Assembly: GCF_011752045.1 (NCBI RefSeq)
Contig: NZ_JAAKXW010000002.1
Location: forward strand, 1-64,000
Origin: Microbacterium hydrocarbonoxydans
Lineage (GTDB): Bacteria; Actinomycetota; Actinomycetes; Actinomycetales; Microbacteriaceae
Reading direction: 5' to 3'
Length of the DNA: 64,000 nucleotides
Shown here: positions 6,469-16,826 of the stretch, piece by piece
How positions within the stretch are numbered: the stretch's first letter is position 1
Layout of the letters: each line of letters begins with the position of its first letter
Notes under the pieces: generated by a model
Seen by the model: only the letters and a program-made list of their open reading frames with translations
Told to the model about the DNA's origin: nothing
Database searches by the model: none
Position numbers and translations under genes: made by a program

Positions 6469-8904
6469 TCAGCCGAGCACGATGCGCTTCGAGTGCCCGT
6501 GTCCGTCGAGTTCGAACTCGAGGACGAGCGGCGACGTCGAGACGACGCGCGCACCGGCATCCGCCTCGATCACCGAAGCGGATGCGGCGTCGGCCAGCGA
6601 GACCCTCGCGACCGCCTGCGTGCGACTGGGGTCGGAGACCGCGACCGTGGTGCGACCGGCATCCGTCCGCACCGCGACCGAGCAGGGCCCGCTCGCCGTG
6701 ACGCCCTGCGCCTCGCCGGCGGCGAAGAAGTTCGCCAGCGTGAGCCCCTGGCCGGCGACGCGGATCATCTGCGCGGTCGCGTTGTTCGCGACCACCTCGA
6801 CGGTCGGGGCGTCCGACTCGGTGAAGGTGACCGAGTGGTCGACGTCGGGCAGCACCATGTAGGCGTAGCCGCCGCCCGACGGGTCGGTGCCGTGGTGGTG
6901 GGTGATGGTGACGTAGTCGCGGGTCTTGGGCTCGTCGGTGCCGCCCGTGTCCCCGCCCGAGTTGATGGTCTTCCAGTCTCCGGTACGGCGCACGACCTGC
7001 ACGTCGATGTCGCCGCTCACGTTCTCCCCCTTCAGGAACACGTATCCGCCGTGCCCCATGATGTGCACGTTGCGGCTGACCTTGACCGGCGCGGAGCCTG
7101 CCGCCAGGACGCGGTTGCGGCTGTCGGTGCGCAGAGTCGGCACGGCGTCGGGAGCGAACGAACGGTTGTCGATCGTGGTGAAGACCTCATGACCGGATGC
7201 CGAGGCGACGGCCGCGCCGAGGCAGACGACCCTGTCGTCGAGGAAGAACCAGGACTTGCGGGCGCTCAGCGTGCGGTTGTGGTTGAGGTGGTCCATGCCC
7301 TGGATGCCCCACCGGTCGTCGAGGGCGAGCCCGCCGCCGAAGGCCTGGTACGCCCGCGGGATGCCGGTGCCGTCGGCGGCCCCGTTGTTGCGCGGCTCGG
7401 CGGTGACCGTCGTCCCCGGCAGCCGGTACGGGTCGATCGTCGGCCAGAAGTCGGCGCTGAACTGGCCGGGGTCGGCCGGGCTGTAGAAGTATGTGAGACC
7501 GTCGCCCTGGTACCAGCCGAGGTTGTTCTCGCGGTTGCCCCACTCGTAGCGGCCGATGCGCTTCGAGGACACGTTCACCACGGCGCTGAAGTTCGGGCGG
7601 TGGTGCACCAGCCTGTCCTGATCGCCGAACGCCTTGGTGTACACCGGTGCATCGGCGGGCACCACGGCGTCGTCGCCGAGGACGGAGGTGACGAGGAGCG
7701 ACTTCGCGACCGTCTGCGACTGGAGGCCGTACTGCTTCTCGCTGCTGCGCAGCAGCCAGCCCTTCACGAGCGACAGGTAGCGGCTGCGGTAGGGCTCGCC
7801 GGCGCCCTGAGCCAGCAGCAGGATCGCGGTCATCGCGCCGGCGCCGTCGACGTAGTCGGGCGCCGCCTGCCGGGAGACCGCACGACCGCGGACGGTGTCC
7901 ATCATCCGGCCGTTCCAGATGAACGGGGCGTATGCGCCCTCGACAGCATCCAGGATCACGGACTTCTTCGGATCGACGACGTCCCAGCTGCTGCCGCCGA
8001 GCAGGCCGAGGATCTCGGCGATGCCGCCCAGGGTGACGACGCCGTAGGTGCCGACGTACGGCAGGTAGCCGTGCTGCACGAACGATCCGTCGGTGTAGAA
8101 GCCGTCGCCGCTGGTGACGTAGCCGAAGACGCTGTTGCGTCCGCCGCGCACGGTGTCGCTGAGAGCGTCGCGGGCCAGCGCGATCTCGTCGGGGCGGTCG
8201 TCGAGGATGCCGCGCAGGGCGCACGAGAGCGCCTTGTCGGTGCGGTTCGCGCCGGTCTCGGCGAAGCTGGTGCCGCTGCCGCGCCAGTTCGGGTCGGGTG
8301 TGAAGTAGCGCGCAGCCGCCATCAGGGCGGTGCGCACCTCGGCCGGCACGACGTCGTACAGGAGCACGAGGATGTCGGCGGCCTTGCGGGGCACGCCGAT
8401 CTCCCAGAACCACCAGTTGCCGACCTTCGCCTTGCCCACGGCGTACACGTTCGCGCTCAGGTAGGTCAGCGCGTCGACGAGGTCGGCGGCGAGCGCGGCA
8501 TCCCCGTGCTGCGCGCACCCGGCGGTCGAGTACGCGAGTGCGAGGTCGAAGACGCGGTTGAAGGTGACGCCCATGTTGCCCGACATCACCGTGCCGCTCA
8601 CTCCGGTGAGCGGAAGGTCGGCCCAGACGCCCGGGGCGGCAGCAGGCCGCACCATGGAGCTCCACGTCGCCCCCGCCTTGGTGCTCATGTCGCTGAGCAC
8701 GCCCGCGAGCTCGGGCACGGATGCCGCGCTGCCGTCACCGGCGAGCATGACACGGCGACGCAGGACGAGCGCGCCGAGCGGGTCGTCGGCGGCGACGCCG
8801 AACGCGGAGGTGCTCGCGTTCGCCGCCTCTCCGGTCATGGTGACGAGCGCTCCGGCGCCGAGCAGGGCCAGGAAGGAGCGGCGGTCGAGTTCGAGGGCGG
8901 ACAT
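6469..8904 (-). CDS. Polysaccharide lyase family 8 (hyaluronate/chondroitin/xanthan lyase type), Tat-exported
   Basis: This 811-residue secreted enzyme cleaves uronic-acid-containing polysaccharides by beta-elimination. The N-terminal DRRSFLALLGAGAL is a twin-arginine signal. An all-alpha toroid comes first, then beta-sandwich domains. Visible PL8 landmarks are NWWFWEIG (Asn163 onward), the catalytic Asn220 in ETGANR, His278 and Tyr287 in VQHGYLPYVGTYG, and the Arg in RGRAVSR. NRENNLGWYQGDG is the conserved substrate-cleft strand. Start 8904 was chosen over 8907 because AGGAGG is then 6 nt away. The terminal SKRIVLG shows no cell-wall anchor. The exact substrate (hyaluronan, chondroitin or xanthan) cannot be decided. 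Confidence 0.92.
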   Translation of the reverse strand: MSALELDRRSFLALLGAGALVTMTGEAANASTSAFGVAADDPLGALVLRRRVMLAGDGSAASVPELAGVLSDMSTKAGATWSSMVRPAAAPGVWADLPLTGVSGTVMSGNMGVTFNRVFDLALAYSTAGCAQHGDAALAADLVDALTYLSANVYAVGKAKVGNWWFWEIGVPRKAADILVLLYDVVPAEVRTALMAAARYFTPDPNWRGSGTSFAETGANRTDKALSCALRGILDDRPDEIALARDALSDTVRGGRNSVFGYVTSGDGFYTDGSFVQHGYLPYVGTYGVVTLGGIAEILGLLGGSSWDVVDPKKSVILDAVEGAYAPFIWNGRMMDTVRGRAVSRQAAPDYVDGAGAMTAILLLAQGAGEPYRSRYLSLVKGWLLRSSEKQYGLQSQTVAKSLLVTSVLGDDAVVPADAPVYTKAFGDQDRLVHHRPNFSAVVNVSSKRIGRYEWGNRENNLGWYQGDGLTYFYSPADPGQFSADFWPTIDPYRLPGTTVTAEPRNNGAADGTGIPRAYQAFGGGLALDDRWGIQGMDHLNHNRTLSARKSWFFLDDRVVCLGAAVASASGHEVFTTIDNRSFAPDAVPTLRTDSRNRVLAAGSAPVKVSRNVHIMGHGGYVFLKGENVSGDIDVQVVRRTGDWKTINSGGDTGGTDEPKTRDYVTITHHHGTDPSGGGYAYMVLPDVDHSVTFTESDAPTVEVVANNATAQMIRVAGQGLTLANFFAAGEAQGVTASGPCSVAVRTDAGRTTVAVSDPSRTQAVARVSLADAASASVIEADAGARVVSTSPLVLEFELDGHGHSKRIVLG

Positions 8905-8922
8905 CATCGGCCTCCTGTCGGT

Positions 8923-8931
8923 GGGGGGGGG
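8923..8931. repeat. G9 homopolymer in the lyase 5' leader
   Basis: Nine consecutive G (C on the mRNA strand) lie about 20 nt upstream of the PL8 start, just before AGGAGG. Such tracts can slip, but a sequencing artefact is also possible. Confidence 0.6.
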
Positions 8932-9034
8932 TTCCGATGGCTACGGTATACGCTTTCCGCTTTGAATAGTAGAGGGTGTGAACAAACTCGAACACGGGGC
9001 GATGCTCCAAGACGCTCCGCGCCCGCCGCCACCG

Positions 9035-9067
9035 GCGCGTCGCTCCCGGCCTGCGAGAGCGACGCGC
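9035..9067 (-). terminator. Terminator-like hairpin after the unknown operon
   Basis: GCGCGTCGCTC (9035-9045) pairs with GAGCGACGCGC (9057-9067) around an 11-nt loop. It starts 9 nt past the stop of the last gene of the three-gene operon and separates it from the PL8 gene. Confidence 0.6.
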
Positions 9068-9075
9068 AGAGCGGA

Positions 9076-9384
9076 TCAGAAGGAGATGCCCGGCGGCAGG
9101 TTGGCGACGTTACCGGGCTCGACGACGTAGATCACGGCGGTGTCGGCCGTCACCTTCATCTGCAGCCGGGCGGTGAACAGCGACCACCGGCTGATGACGA
9201 GCCGTTTCACGGTGGTGCCGTCGAGGCGCGTGCGCTGCCGGTCGACACCGAACCACCACCCCGAGTAGCGGATCTTGACCTCGGCGCCGGCCGGCATCTG
9301 GAACCAGGCGGTGGTCGTCACGTTCCAGAACGTCTCCAGCGTCCGCCAGTCCCCCGCGCGGACGAACTTCTCTCTCACAGGCAT
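9076..9384 (-). CDS. Unknown small protein, third gene of the uncharacterised operon
   Basis: This 102-residue protein starts MPVREKFVRAGDWRTL. It is basic in the first half, rich in beta-prone and aromatic residues (AWFQMPAGAEVKIRYSGWWF) and has no signal peptide or membrane span. The ATG at 9384 follows AGAAGGGAG. It lies 20 nt after the two-domain gene and appears co-transcribed with it. I recognise no family. A degraded copy of its C-terminus lies at 6317-6386, so the gene was once duplicated around the lyase. The composition suggests a small beta-barrel or carbohydrate- or lipid-contacting module (inference only). Confidence 0.7.
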   Translation of the reverse strand: MPVREKFVRAGDWRTLETFWNVTTTAWFQMPAGAEVKIRYSGWWFGVDRQRTRLDGTTVKRLVISRWSLFTARLQMKVTADTAVIYVVEPGNVANLPPGISF

Positions 9385-9404
9385 GATCGGTACTCCCTTC
9401 TCAT

Positions 9405-10076
9405 CTAGGGCGCCGGAGTGACGCTCAGGCTGATCGCGTAGTGCGCCGGTTCGGCGTTTCCGCCGCTCGCCTCGAACTCGAGGGTCACGTCGGTGGGCGT
9501 CGTGGTGATCGTGTGCTTCGCGATGAAGTCGTCGCGGTCGTACCAGTGATCGCCGTCGTTCTCGAACAGGCTGAGCTCCCGCGAGCCGACGAAGAGGAAC
9601 TCGTCGCTGAGAGTCAGGTTCTGCCCCTTGGTCATGTTCGGCAGCGCACGCTTGGTGCCGTTGAACGTCACGTACAGCTCGTCCGTGAAGGTCTCCGCCT
9701 GCTCCTTGCATGTGATCGACTGCAGGCGGAGGATGGCGGAACCGCTCGGCGCTCCCACGCGGACTCCCAGGGAGTAGTGCGCACCCAGCGCGTTCCCGCT
9801 GTGGCTCTCGAAGACGAGCGTCGAGTCCCCCGGGGACTCGGTGATCGTGTGCGCGGCGATGAAGTCGTCCCGGTCGTACCAGTGGTCTCCGTCGTTCTCG
9901 AACAGGCTGAGCTGTCGGGACCCGTCGAAGAGGAACTCGTCGCCGAGCACCTTCGTCTGTCCCTTGGTCATGTTCGGCAGAGAGCGCTTCGTGCCGTTGA
10001 ACGTCACGTAGAGCTCGTCGGTGAACGTCTCCGCCTGCTCGTGGCAGGTGATCGACGTGAGCCTGAGAACGGCCAT
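9405..10076 (-). CDS. Tandem two-domain protein of unknown function with acidic loops
   Basis: This 223-residue protein is two copies of one domain of about 110 residues. Both contain EQAETFTDELYVTFNGTKR, then PNMTKGQ, then SLFENDGDHWYDRDDFI. The shared identity is very high, so the duplication is recent. The loop ENDGDHWYDRDD is dense in Asp and Glu and looks like a divalent-metal site, and the beta pattern recalls C2-like sandwiches (inference). There is no signal peptide. The chosen start MAVLRLTS (10076) begins just after the upstream stop (TGAC then ATG). I recognise no named family. Confidence 0.75.
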   Translation of the reverse strand: MAVLRLTSITCHEQAETFTDELYVTFNGTKRSLPNMTKGQTKVLGDEFLFDGSRQLSLFENDGDHWYDRDDFIAAHTITESPGDSTLVFESHSGNALGAHYSLGVRVGAPSGSAILRLQSITCKEQAETFTDELYVTFNGTKRALPNMTKGQNLTLSDEFLFVGSRELSLFENDGDHWYDRDDFIAKHTITTTPTDVTLEFEASGGNAEPAHYAISLSVTPAP

Positions 10077-10077
10077 G

Positions 10078-10587
10078 TCACTCCTCCTCGTCTCCGCAGA
10101 CCTTGCCAACGCCCCAGCCGATGAGGCCGCCGATCAGCATCCCGCCGGATCCCCCGGTGAGCAGTCCACCGATCAGCATCCCGAACAGCCCCGCCGCCGG
10201 GGCGACCGAGCTGTTGCGCGCCGCGTAGGTGGCGCCGACCATGGTCGACCCCATCTCGCTCGCCTCCGGGTCGTCCAGCGACTCCCGGTAGATCGTGTCG
10301 AGGGTGGCTGCGCCCTCTTCCGGAGGCTGCTTGCCCGCGCCGACGAGGAACACGGTCCGGCTCGCCTGCTCCAGGCGCTTCACGTCCGCGTCGGTGATCA
10401 AGCCGCGGGCGCGCATCCGCCGGATGCCGAGGCCGATCGCCCGCTGCCGGCTGCCGTCCGCCTCCTCGATGATGCGCCGGGCTTCGTCTTCGATGACCGA
10501 CGCGACGTCGCCGGGCGAGATGCCCAGCGTCCGGTGCGTCCGCAGAAGCTCCACCGACCCGAGATTCTCGACGTGCAGAGTGCTCAT
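10078..10587 (-). CDS. Unknown protein with C-terminal glycine-zipper membrane segment
   Basis: This 169-residue protein has a soluble helical N-terminal part (residues about 1-115, charged, with a region ARGLITDADVKRL). Its C-terminal glycine-rich hydrophobic segment (GLFGMLIGGLLTGG then GGMLIGGLIGWGVG) is followed by an acidic tail, CGDEEE. GxxxG-type zippers pack membrane helices and occur in pore-forming and channel proteins. It is first of three genes. Its GGAAGG ribosome site can pair with an upstream complement (10594-10639), implying controlled translation. No family recognised; a membrane-active role is inference. Confidence 0.75.
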   Translation of the reverse strand: MSTLHVENLGSVELLRTHRTLGISPGDVASVIEDEARRIIEEADGSRQRAIGLGIRRMRARGLITDADVKRLEQASRTVFLVGAGKQPPEEGAATLDTIYRESLDDPEASEMGSTMVGATYAARNSSVAPAAGLFGMLIGGLLTGGSGGMLIGGLIGWGVGKVCGDEEE

Positions 10588-10593
10588 GACGAA

Positions 10594-10639
10594 CCTTCCT
10601 TCCGAGTCCGACGGCCGGGATCGGTCGCCTGGAAGGAAG
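10594..10639 (-). promoter_or_regulatory. Hairpin that can bury the Shine-Dalgarno of the unknown operon
   Basis: On the mRNA strand CUUCCUUCC (10639-10631) is the exact complement of GGAAGGAAG (10603-10595), which contains the ribosome site 6 nt before the AUG at 10587. The 27-nt loop has internal pairing potential. This geometry would repress translation unless the hairpin is opened. Confidence 0.55.
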
Positions 10640-10677
10640 AGGGGCGGCGACCGGGCCCTGATACACGGCGCTCCGGT

Positions 10678-12969
10678 TCAGGCTCCGGGCTGCGCCCAGG
10701 CGAGAGTCAGACGATGACCGCTCAGCCGATGGTCGAGGAAGATGCTCCGCACCGGCTCGGGATGCGCAGGGGAGACGACGGGCTTCGGCAGGCGCAGTTC
10801 GATCGGGCGTATGCGCACCCACTCGGAACCGGGGGCGCCGGTCAGGGTCACGCAGATGCCGGAAGCGCTCCATTCGAGGAGCTCGACCGTCAGCGCCGTC
10901 CGGGTGGTGAGTCCCGACACCGCCCCTTCGCCCCACGAGTCGGGCACCGCGGGCAGCAGTGCGATGCTGTCACGCGAGGAGCGCACGAGCATCGCCGCCA
11001 CGAGCGCCGGCAGCGCACCGCTCGCGTCCAGGTTGAAGATCGATCCGGTGTCATGGGTCGTCGTCATCGCGGGGGTGACATGCAGCGTCGCCAGCCAGTC
11101 GACGCACTGCTCTGCGCTCCGCGCGTCGCCCAGGGTCGCGGCCGCGAGTCCCAGCTGGGCGAGCCCGAACGCCATCTCACCTCGCCCGGGCGGCGCTGCC
11201 GGATCCTCGGCGCGCCAGCCGATCTTCGCCCGGATGAGCCGTGCTGCCGCATCGCGGAGGTCTCGCCGCCCGAACGCCGGGTCGGCGTCGTACCACAGCG
11301 GGTAAAGCTCACTCGCGTGGCGGTGGGCGAGGTGCGGCGCGAAGGCCGGATCCGCCCATTCGGCCAGGCGCCCGTCGTCGTCGATGCGGAAATCGGGCGC
11401 CACGGCAGGCAGCCGTATCGGATCGGCGCCGCGCGCCTCGGCGAGGATCCGCCCCGCCCTGTCGGCGTCGCGCAGCAGCGCGACGTCCATCGTGGCGTTC
11501 ACGGCCAGCGGGGTGCGCGCCCCGCCCGGCGTGTTCTCGGGCGAGTAGGAGGGCGCGACGGGCCCGCGCTCCATGACCTCCCGTGCGAAGCCGAGTATCT
11601 CCTCGACCAGCAGCCACGTCTCGTCGTCGATCAGCCCGCGATCTCCCGATGCGAGGACCGCATCGGCGAGCATCCGCAGCACCCAGCCGCCGCAGCCGAT
11701 CCAGAACTGATGCGGGAAGTCGTCGGCGAAATGATTCGCGAGACCGTGCGTGCTCATCCGGCTCGGGAGCATCGCCCCGGCGAAGCCGAAGATTCGCGAG
11801 GCGTTGGTGCGGAAGTCCTCGAGATGCGGAACGAGCAGGCGCGAGAGGGATGCCGTCAGCTCGGGGGTCCCGGTCGGGGTGAGCGAGGCCATCCCGCCGT
11901 TCTGCACGTTGCCGTTCAGGGTGTAGTCAGCCGACCATGCCGGCGACCACGTCCCCTGCCACACGCCCTGCAGCGTCGCCGGCAGTTCGCCGGTCGCGCT
12001 GATGATGTTCGCCCGGCCGGCGGCGAAAGCGAGCTCGATGAGCGCTCGCTTCGCTCGAGGGTCTGCGGCGGCCTCACGCAGCAGGGACTCGGTCGGGACG
12101 TCCTCGCCGACACCGGTGCGCAGATCCAGACGCGATGCTCCCTGCAGTGCCGCCATGTCGCCGAGGTCGAGGGATTCGGGATCGGCGTCGCCGAGTGAGA
12201 GCTCGACCTCGAGAGCGAACCACGTCTCTCCGTCCAGGTCGACGGCGAGCTCCGCGGCACTCCCCTCGTCGGTGAGGCGGGTGGTGCCCCGCGAGGCCCT
12301 CGCCGTGGTCCTCAGAGCCACGGCGCGGTCGGCTCCCGCCGTCACCCGGAGCTCGATCTCGGCCGGCCCGGGGATCGACGCGGCCGCGTCGATGAACCGG
12401 GCGTAGCTCGCCGCTCCGGGGATGCCGGCCGTGCGATCGTCGGTCACCCCCAGACGCACCCGCACCGACCGAGGCGCGGTCGATCGCAGGCCGATGATCG
12501 CGCGCCGCCCGCCTCGCGGAGTGGTGATGCGGATCTCGTGCGCGCATCCTCCCGCGGTCCAGGACGTCGACAGCTCCCCCGTCTCGAGAACGCGCCGGCG
12601 GCGGTACGACTCCGTCTCGACGTCGCCCTCGTCGCCGAAGACGATTCTGAGCTCAGCGCCCGGGGCGAGGGGGTCGGTCCAGATCATCTGCGCGAAACCC
12701 GAGGAATCGGAGAACTCGGAGACCAGCGCGGCCGCCGCGTCCGCATCGTGAGCGAGGAGCGCGTCGCGCACCTGCGGCATGACCTCAGCGAAAGCCGGCG
12801 GCGCGGTGCGCGGGTTCACCGGAAGGAAGAACCGTTCGTGCGCCAGCGAGACGACGTGCTCGTGCGGTGTGCCCCAGAGAACCGCGCCCACCCGGCCGCT
12901 GCCGGCGATCATGCCGAGATCCCAGGTGGGAGCGGTGCTCTCACTGACGTAGCGTTCTCTCCCCTTCAT
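10678..12969 (-). CDS. Glycoside hydrolase family 95-like (alpha-L-fucosidase/galactosidase type)
   Basis: This 763-residue enzyme has the GH95 layout. An N-terminal beta domain opens with GSGRVGAVLWG and LAHERFFLPVNPRTAPP. A linker leads to an (alpha/alpha)6 barrel with LPATLQGVWQG, WSADYTLNGNVQNGG and YSPENTPGG, then a C-terminal beta domain. GH95 enzymes remove alpha-1,2-L-fucose or alpha-L-galactose from plant and host glycans. There is no signal peptide, so it probably acts inside on imported oligosaccharides. Start ATG 12969 follows GGAGGACCGG. It is 28 nt downstream of a Gfo/Idh/MocA gene and probably co-transcribed. Some barrel residues diverge from the GH95 consensus, so specificity is open. 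Confidence 0.82.
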   Translation of the reverse strand: MKGRERYVSESTAPTWDLGMIAGSGRVGAVLWGTPHEHVVSLAHERFFLPVNPRTAPPAFAEVMPQVRDALLAHDADAAAALVSEFSDSSGFAQMIWTDPLAPGAELRIVFGDEGDVETESYRRRRVLETGELSTSWTAGGCAHEIRITTPRGGRRAIIGLRSTAPRSVRVRLGVTDDRTAGIPGAASYARFIDAAASIPGPAEIELRVTAGADRAVALRTTARASRGTTRLTDEGSAAELAVDLDGETWFALEVELSLGDADPESLDLGDMAALQGASRLDLRTGVGEDVPTESLLREAAADPRAKRALIELAFAAGRANIISATGELPATLQGVWQGTWSPAWSADYTLNGNVQNGGMASLTPTGTPELTASLSRLLVPHLEDFRTNASRIFGFAGAMLPSRMSTHGLANHFADDFPHQFWIGCGGWVLRMLADAVLASGDRGLIDDETWLLVEEILGFAREVMERGPVAPSYSPENTPGGARTPLAVNATMDVALLRDADRAGRILAEARGADPIRLPAVAPDFRIDDDGRLAEWADPAFAPHLAHRHASELYPLWYDADPAFGRRDLRDAAARLIRAKIGWRAEDPAAPPGRGEMAFGLAQLGLAAATLGDARSAEQCVDWLATLHVTPAMTTTHDTGSIFNLDASGALPALVAAMLVRSSRDSIALLPAVPDSWGEGAVSGLTTRTALTVELLEWSASGICVTLTGAPGSEWVRIRPIELRLPKPVVSPAHPEPVRSIFLDHRLSGHRLTLAWAQPGA

Positions 12970-12997
12970 CCGGTCCTCCGGCTCCGACGGCCTCGCG

Positions 12998-14166
12998 TCA
13001 GCGCACTCGCGTGTAACGGCCCTCATCGGCGGCGCTCTCCTCGACCGCGGCGAGCACGCGCTGCACCTGGTGAGCATCGGCGAAGCCCGGCGACGCCGGT
13101 GCGCTCTCGATCGAGCGGACGAAGTCGACGATCTGATGCGTGAACGCGTGCTCGTAGCCGAGCCCGTGGCCCGCAGGCCACCACGCGTCCGCATAGGGAT
13201 GCGCAGGGTCGGTCGCCTGGATGGTGCGGAACCCCTGGCGGTCGTCGCCGTCGTCGGCGCTGTAGTACTCGAGTTCGTTCATCCGCTCGAAGTCGAACGC
13301 CACAGACCCGCGATCGCCGTTGATCTCGATGCGATTGGCGTTGCGTCGTCCGAGCGCCATGCGCGTGGCCTCGAACACGCCGAGGGCGCCTCCGCTGAAG
13401 CCGGCGATGAAGGCCGCCGCGTCGTCGACGTCCACCGGCAGCCGCGGGGAGTCCGGGTCTCCTGTCCCGCCCAGCCCCACCTCGGCACTGCGCTGTGGAC
13501 GCGTGGTCACGAAGGTGCGCAGACGCGCCGACACGCCCTCGATGAGCTCGCCGGTGAGCCACTGCGCTGTGTCGATGCTGTGCGCCCCGATGTCGCCGAG
13601 AGCGCCGGAACCCGCGGCTGCCCTGTCCAGCCGCCAGGTGTGCGGAGCATCCGGATCGCTCAGCCAATCCTGAAGGTACTGCGCGCGCACGTGCCTGATG
13701 GTGCCGAGCGCGCCGTCCGCGATCAGCCGGCGCGCCGAGGCGAGAGCGGGCGTGCGCCGGTAGCTGTAGCCGCACATCGCCACGACGCCACGACGCGCGG
13801 CCGATTCCGATGCGGCGACCATCATCGCCGCATCCGCGGGGTCGTTGGCGAGCGGCTTCTCGCACAGCACATGTCTGCCCGCTTCGAGGGCGGCGACCGC
13901 GATCCGGGCGTGCGTGTCTCCGGGGGTGCAGATGTCCACCACGTCGATGTCGTCGCGATCGATCACGGTCCGCCAGTCGCCAGACCAGGACTCCCAGCCC
14001 CAGTCGCGGGCGAGCTGGGCCCCCTTGGATTCGTCGCGCGACACCAGCACGGACAGCCGGGGCTCCCTCGGCAGGTCGAAGAATCGCGGCGCGGTGCGCC
14101 AGGCATGGGAGTGCGCCCGTGCCATGAAGCCGGCGCCGATCACCGCGACGCGCAGCGGTCTCGTGG

Positions 14167-14170
<4 letters not shown>
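12998..14170 (-). CDS. Gfo/Idh/MocA family oxidoreductase
   Basis: This 390-residue NAD(P)-dependent sugar oxidoreductase starts with the Rossmann motif VAVIGAGFMARAHSHAW. CEKPLAND carries the catalytic-site lysine, and GALGDIGAHSID lies in the C-terminal alpha/beta domain. The start overlaps the upstream arabinofuranosidase stop as ATGA. Members oxidise or reduce hydroxyls of sugars, inositols and glycosides. Its place between GH51 and GH95 genes suggests processing of a released sugar or oxidation of a glycoside to a 3-keto form. Exact substrate unknown. Confidence 0.9.
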
Positions 14171-15737
<1,567 letters not shown>

Positions 15738-15741
<4 letters not shown>

Positions 15742-16826
15742 CGTCGCCTCCAGAGACTCGCCGGTGTGAAGGGGATGAGAGGGGGCCGGTCCGGTGCCGT
15801 CGTCAGCTCGATGCGTCTCCCGCACGCCGCGGACTCGGCCAGCGCCGTCATGATCTCGAGCACGTGCAGGGCGATGTCGCCCCGGGCGCTGCCCTCGCCC
15901 GTCGTGAGGCGATCGAGCACGCCGATCCCCCGGCCGGCGTTCTCGTAGCCGGCGCGCTCCGTGACGGTCGTCCACGACTCCTCGGCCGGTCGCCGCAGGC
16001 GCACGACACCGTCGAAGAGGTTGGGATCGGGTACGGACAGCGTGCCCGTCTCGCCGTGTATCTCGAGCGGCGCGGCCTCGGTCGCCGCGCCGTCGAAGCT
16101 GAAGGTGACCGTCGAGACGGCTCCCCCGGCGTGCTCGAGCACCCCGGTGACGTGGGTGTCGATCTCGACCGGGATCCTCTCGCCGACGCGCGGGCCCGAC
16201 CCGATCGCGCGCTCGGCCCTCGGTCGCGACGACGAGCCGATCACCCGCGCGACGGGACCGAGCAGGTGGAAGAGCGTCGTGAGGTAGTAGGGGCCCATGT
16301 CGAACAGGGGGCCGCCGCCCGCACGGTAGTAGAAGTCGGGGTGCGGGTGCCACGCCTCGTGCCCCGACGAGACCCAGGTGGCAACCGCGGCGACGGGGCG
16401 GCCGATGCCTCCTGCATCGACCACGGCGCGCGCGGTCTGCACCCCCGTGCCGAGCACGGTGTCGGGTGCGCAGCCGATCCACGCCGAGCCCGCTGCCCCG
16501 ATGACCCGTCGCGCATCGGGCAGGGTCGCTGCCAGCGGCTTCTCCCCGAAGACGTCCTTGCCCTCGGCGAGCGCCGCGAGGGCGACGTCCGCGTGGGCGG
16601 ACGGGATGGTCAGGTTGATGACCGTGTCGACGGCAGGATCCGCGACGAGCTCGTCGAGACTGAGTGCGCGGCAGCCGGGGTAGCGGGCCGCCACGGCCTC
16701 AGCCCGCGCCGCGTCGAGGTCGGCCGCCGCGGCGATGCGCACGCCCGGATGCGTGCCGAGCGTGTCGAGGTACTGCCCCGAGATGACGCCGAGACCGACT
16801 ATTCCGATACCGTGCGGCTCGCCCAC
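15738..16826 (-). CDS. Gfo/Idh/MocA family oxidoreductase (ThuB-like, next to ThuA)
   Basis: This 362-residue oxidoreductase has the Rossmann motif GIGIVGLGVISGQYL, the catalytic-site EKPLA, and FDMGPYYLTTLFHLLGP typical of the C-terminal domain. The likely start is GTG 16826, inside the end of the ThuA gene (28-bp overlap). The pairing with ThuA parallels rhizobial thuAB, where disaccharides are handled as 3-keto derivatives (family knowledge). Here the substrate is probably a plant oligosaccharide (inference). Confidence 0.88.

Noticed and set aside
6397..9408. 1003-residue open frame on the plus strand
   Set aside because: It is the antisense shadow of the PL8 lyase and neighbouring genes. 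Its composition (runs of Arg, Val, Gly and His) is typical of high-GC mirror frames, and it has no ribosome site or family motif.
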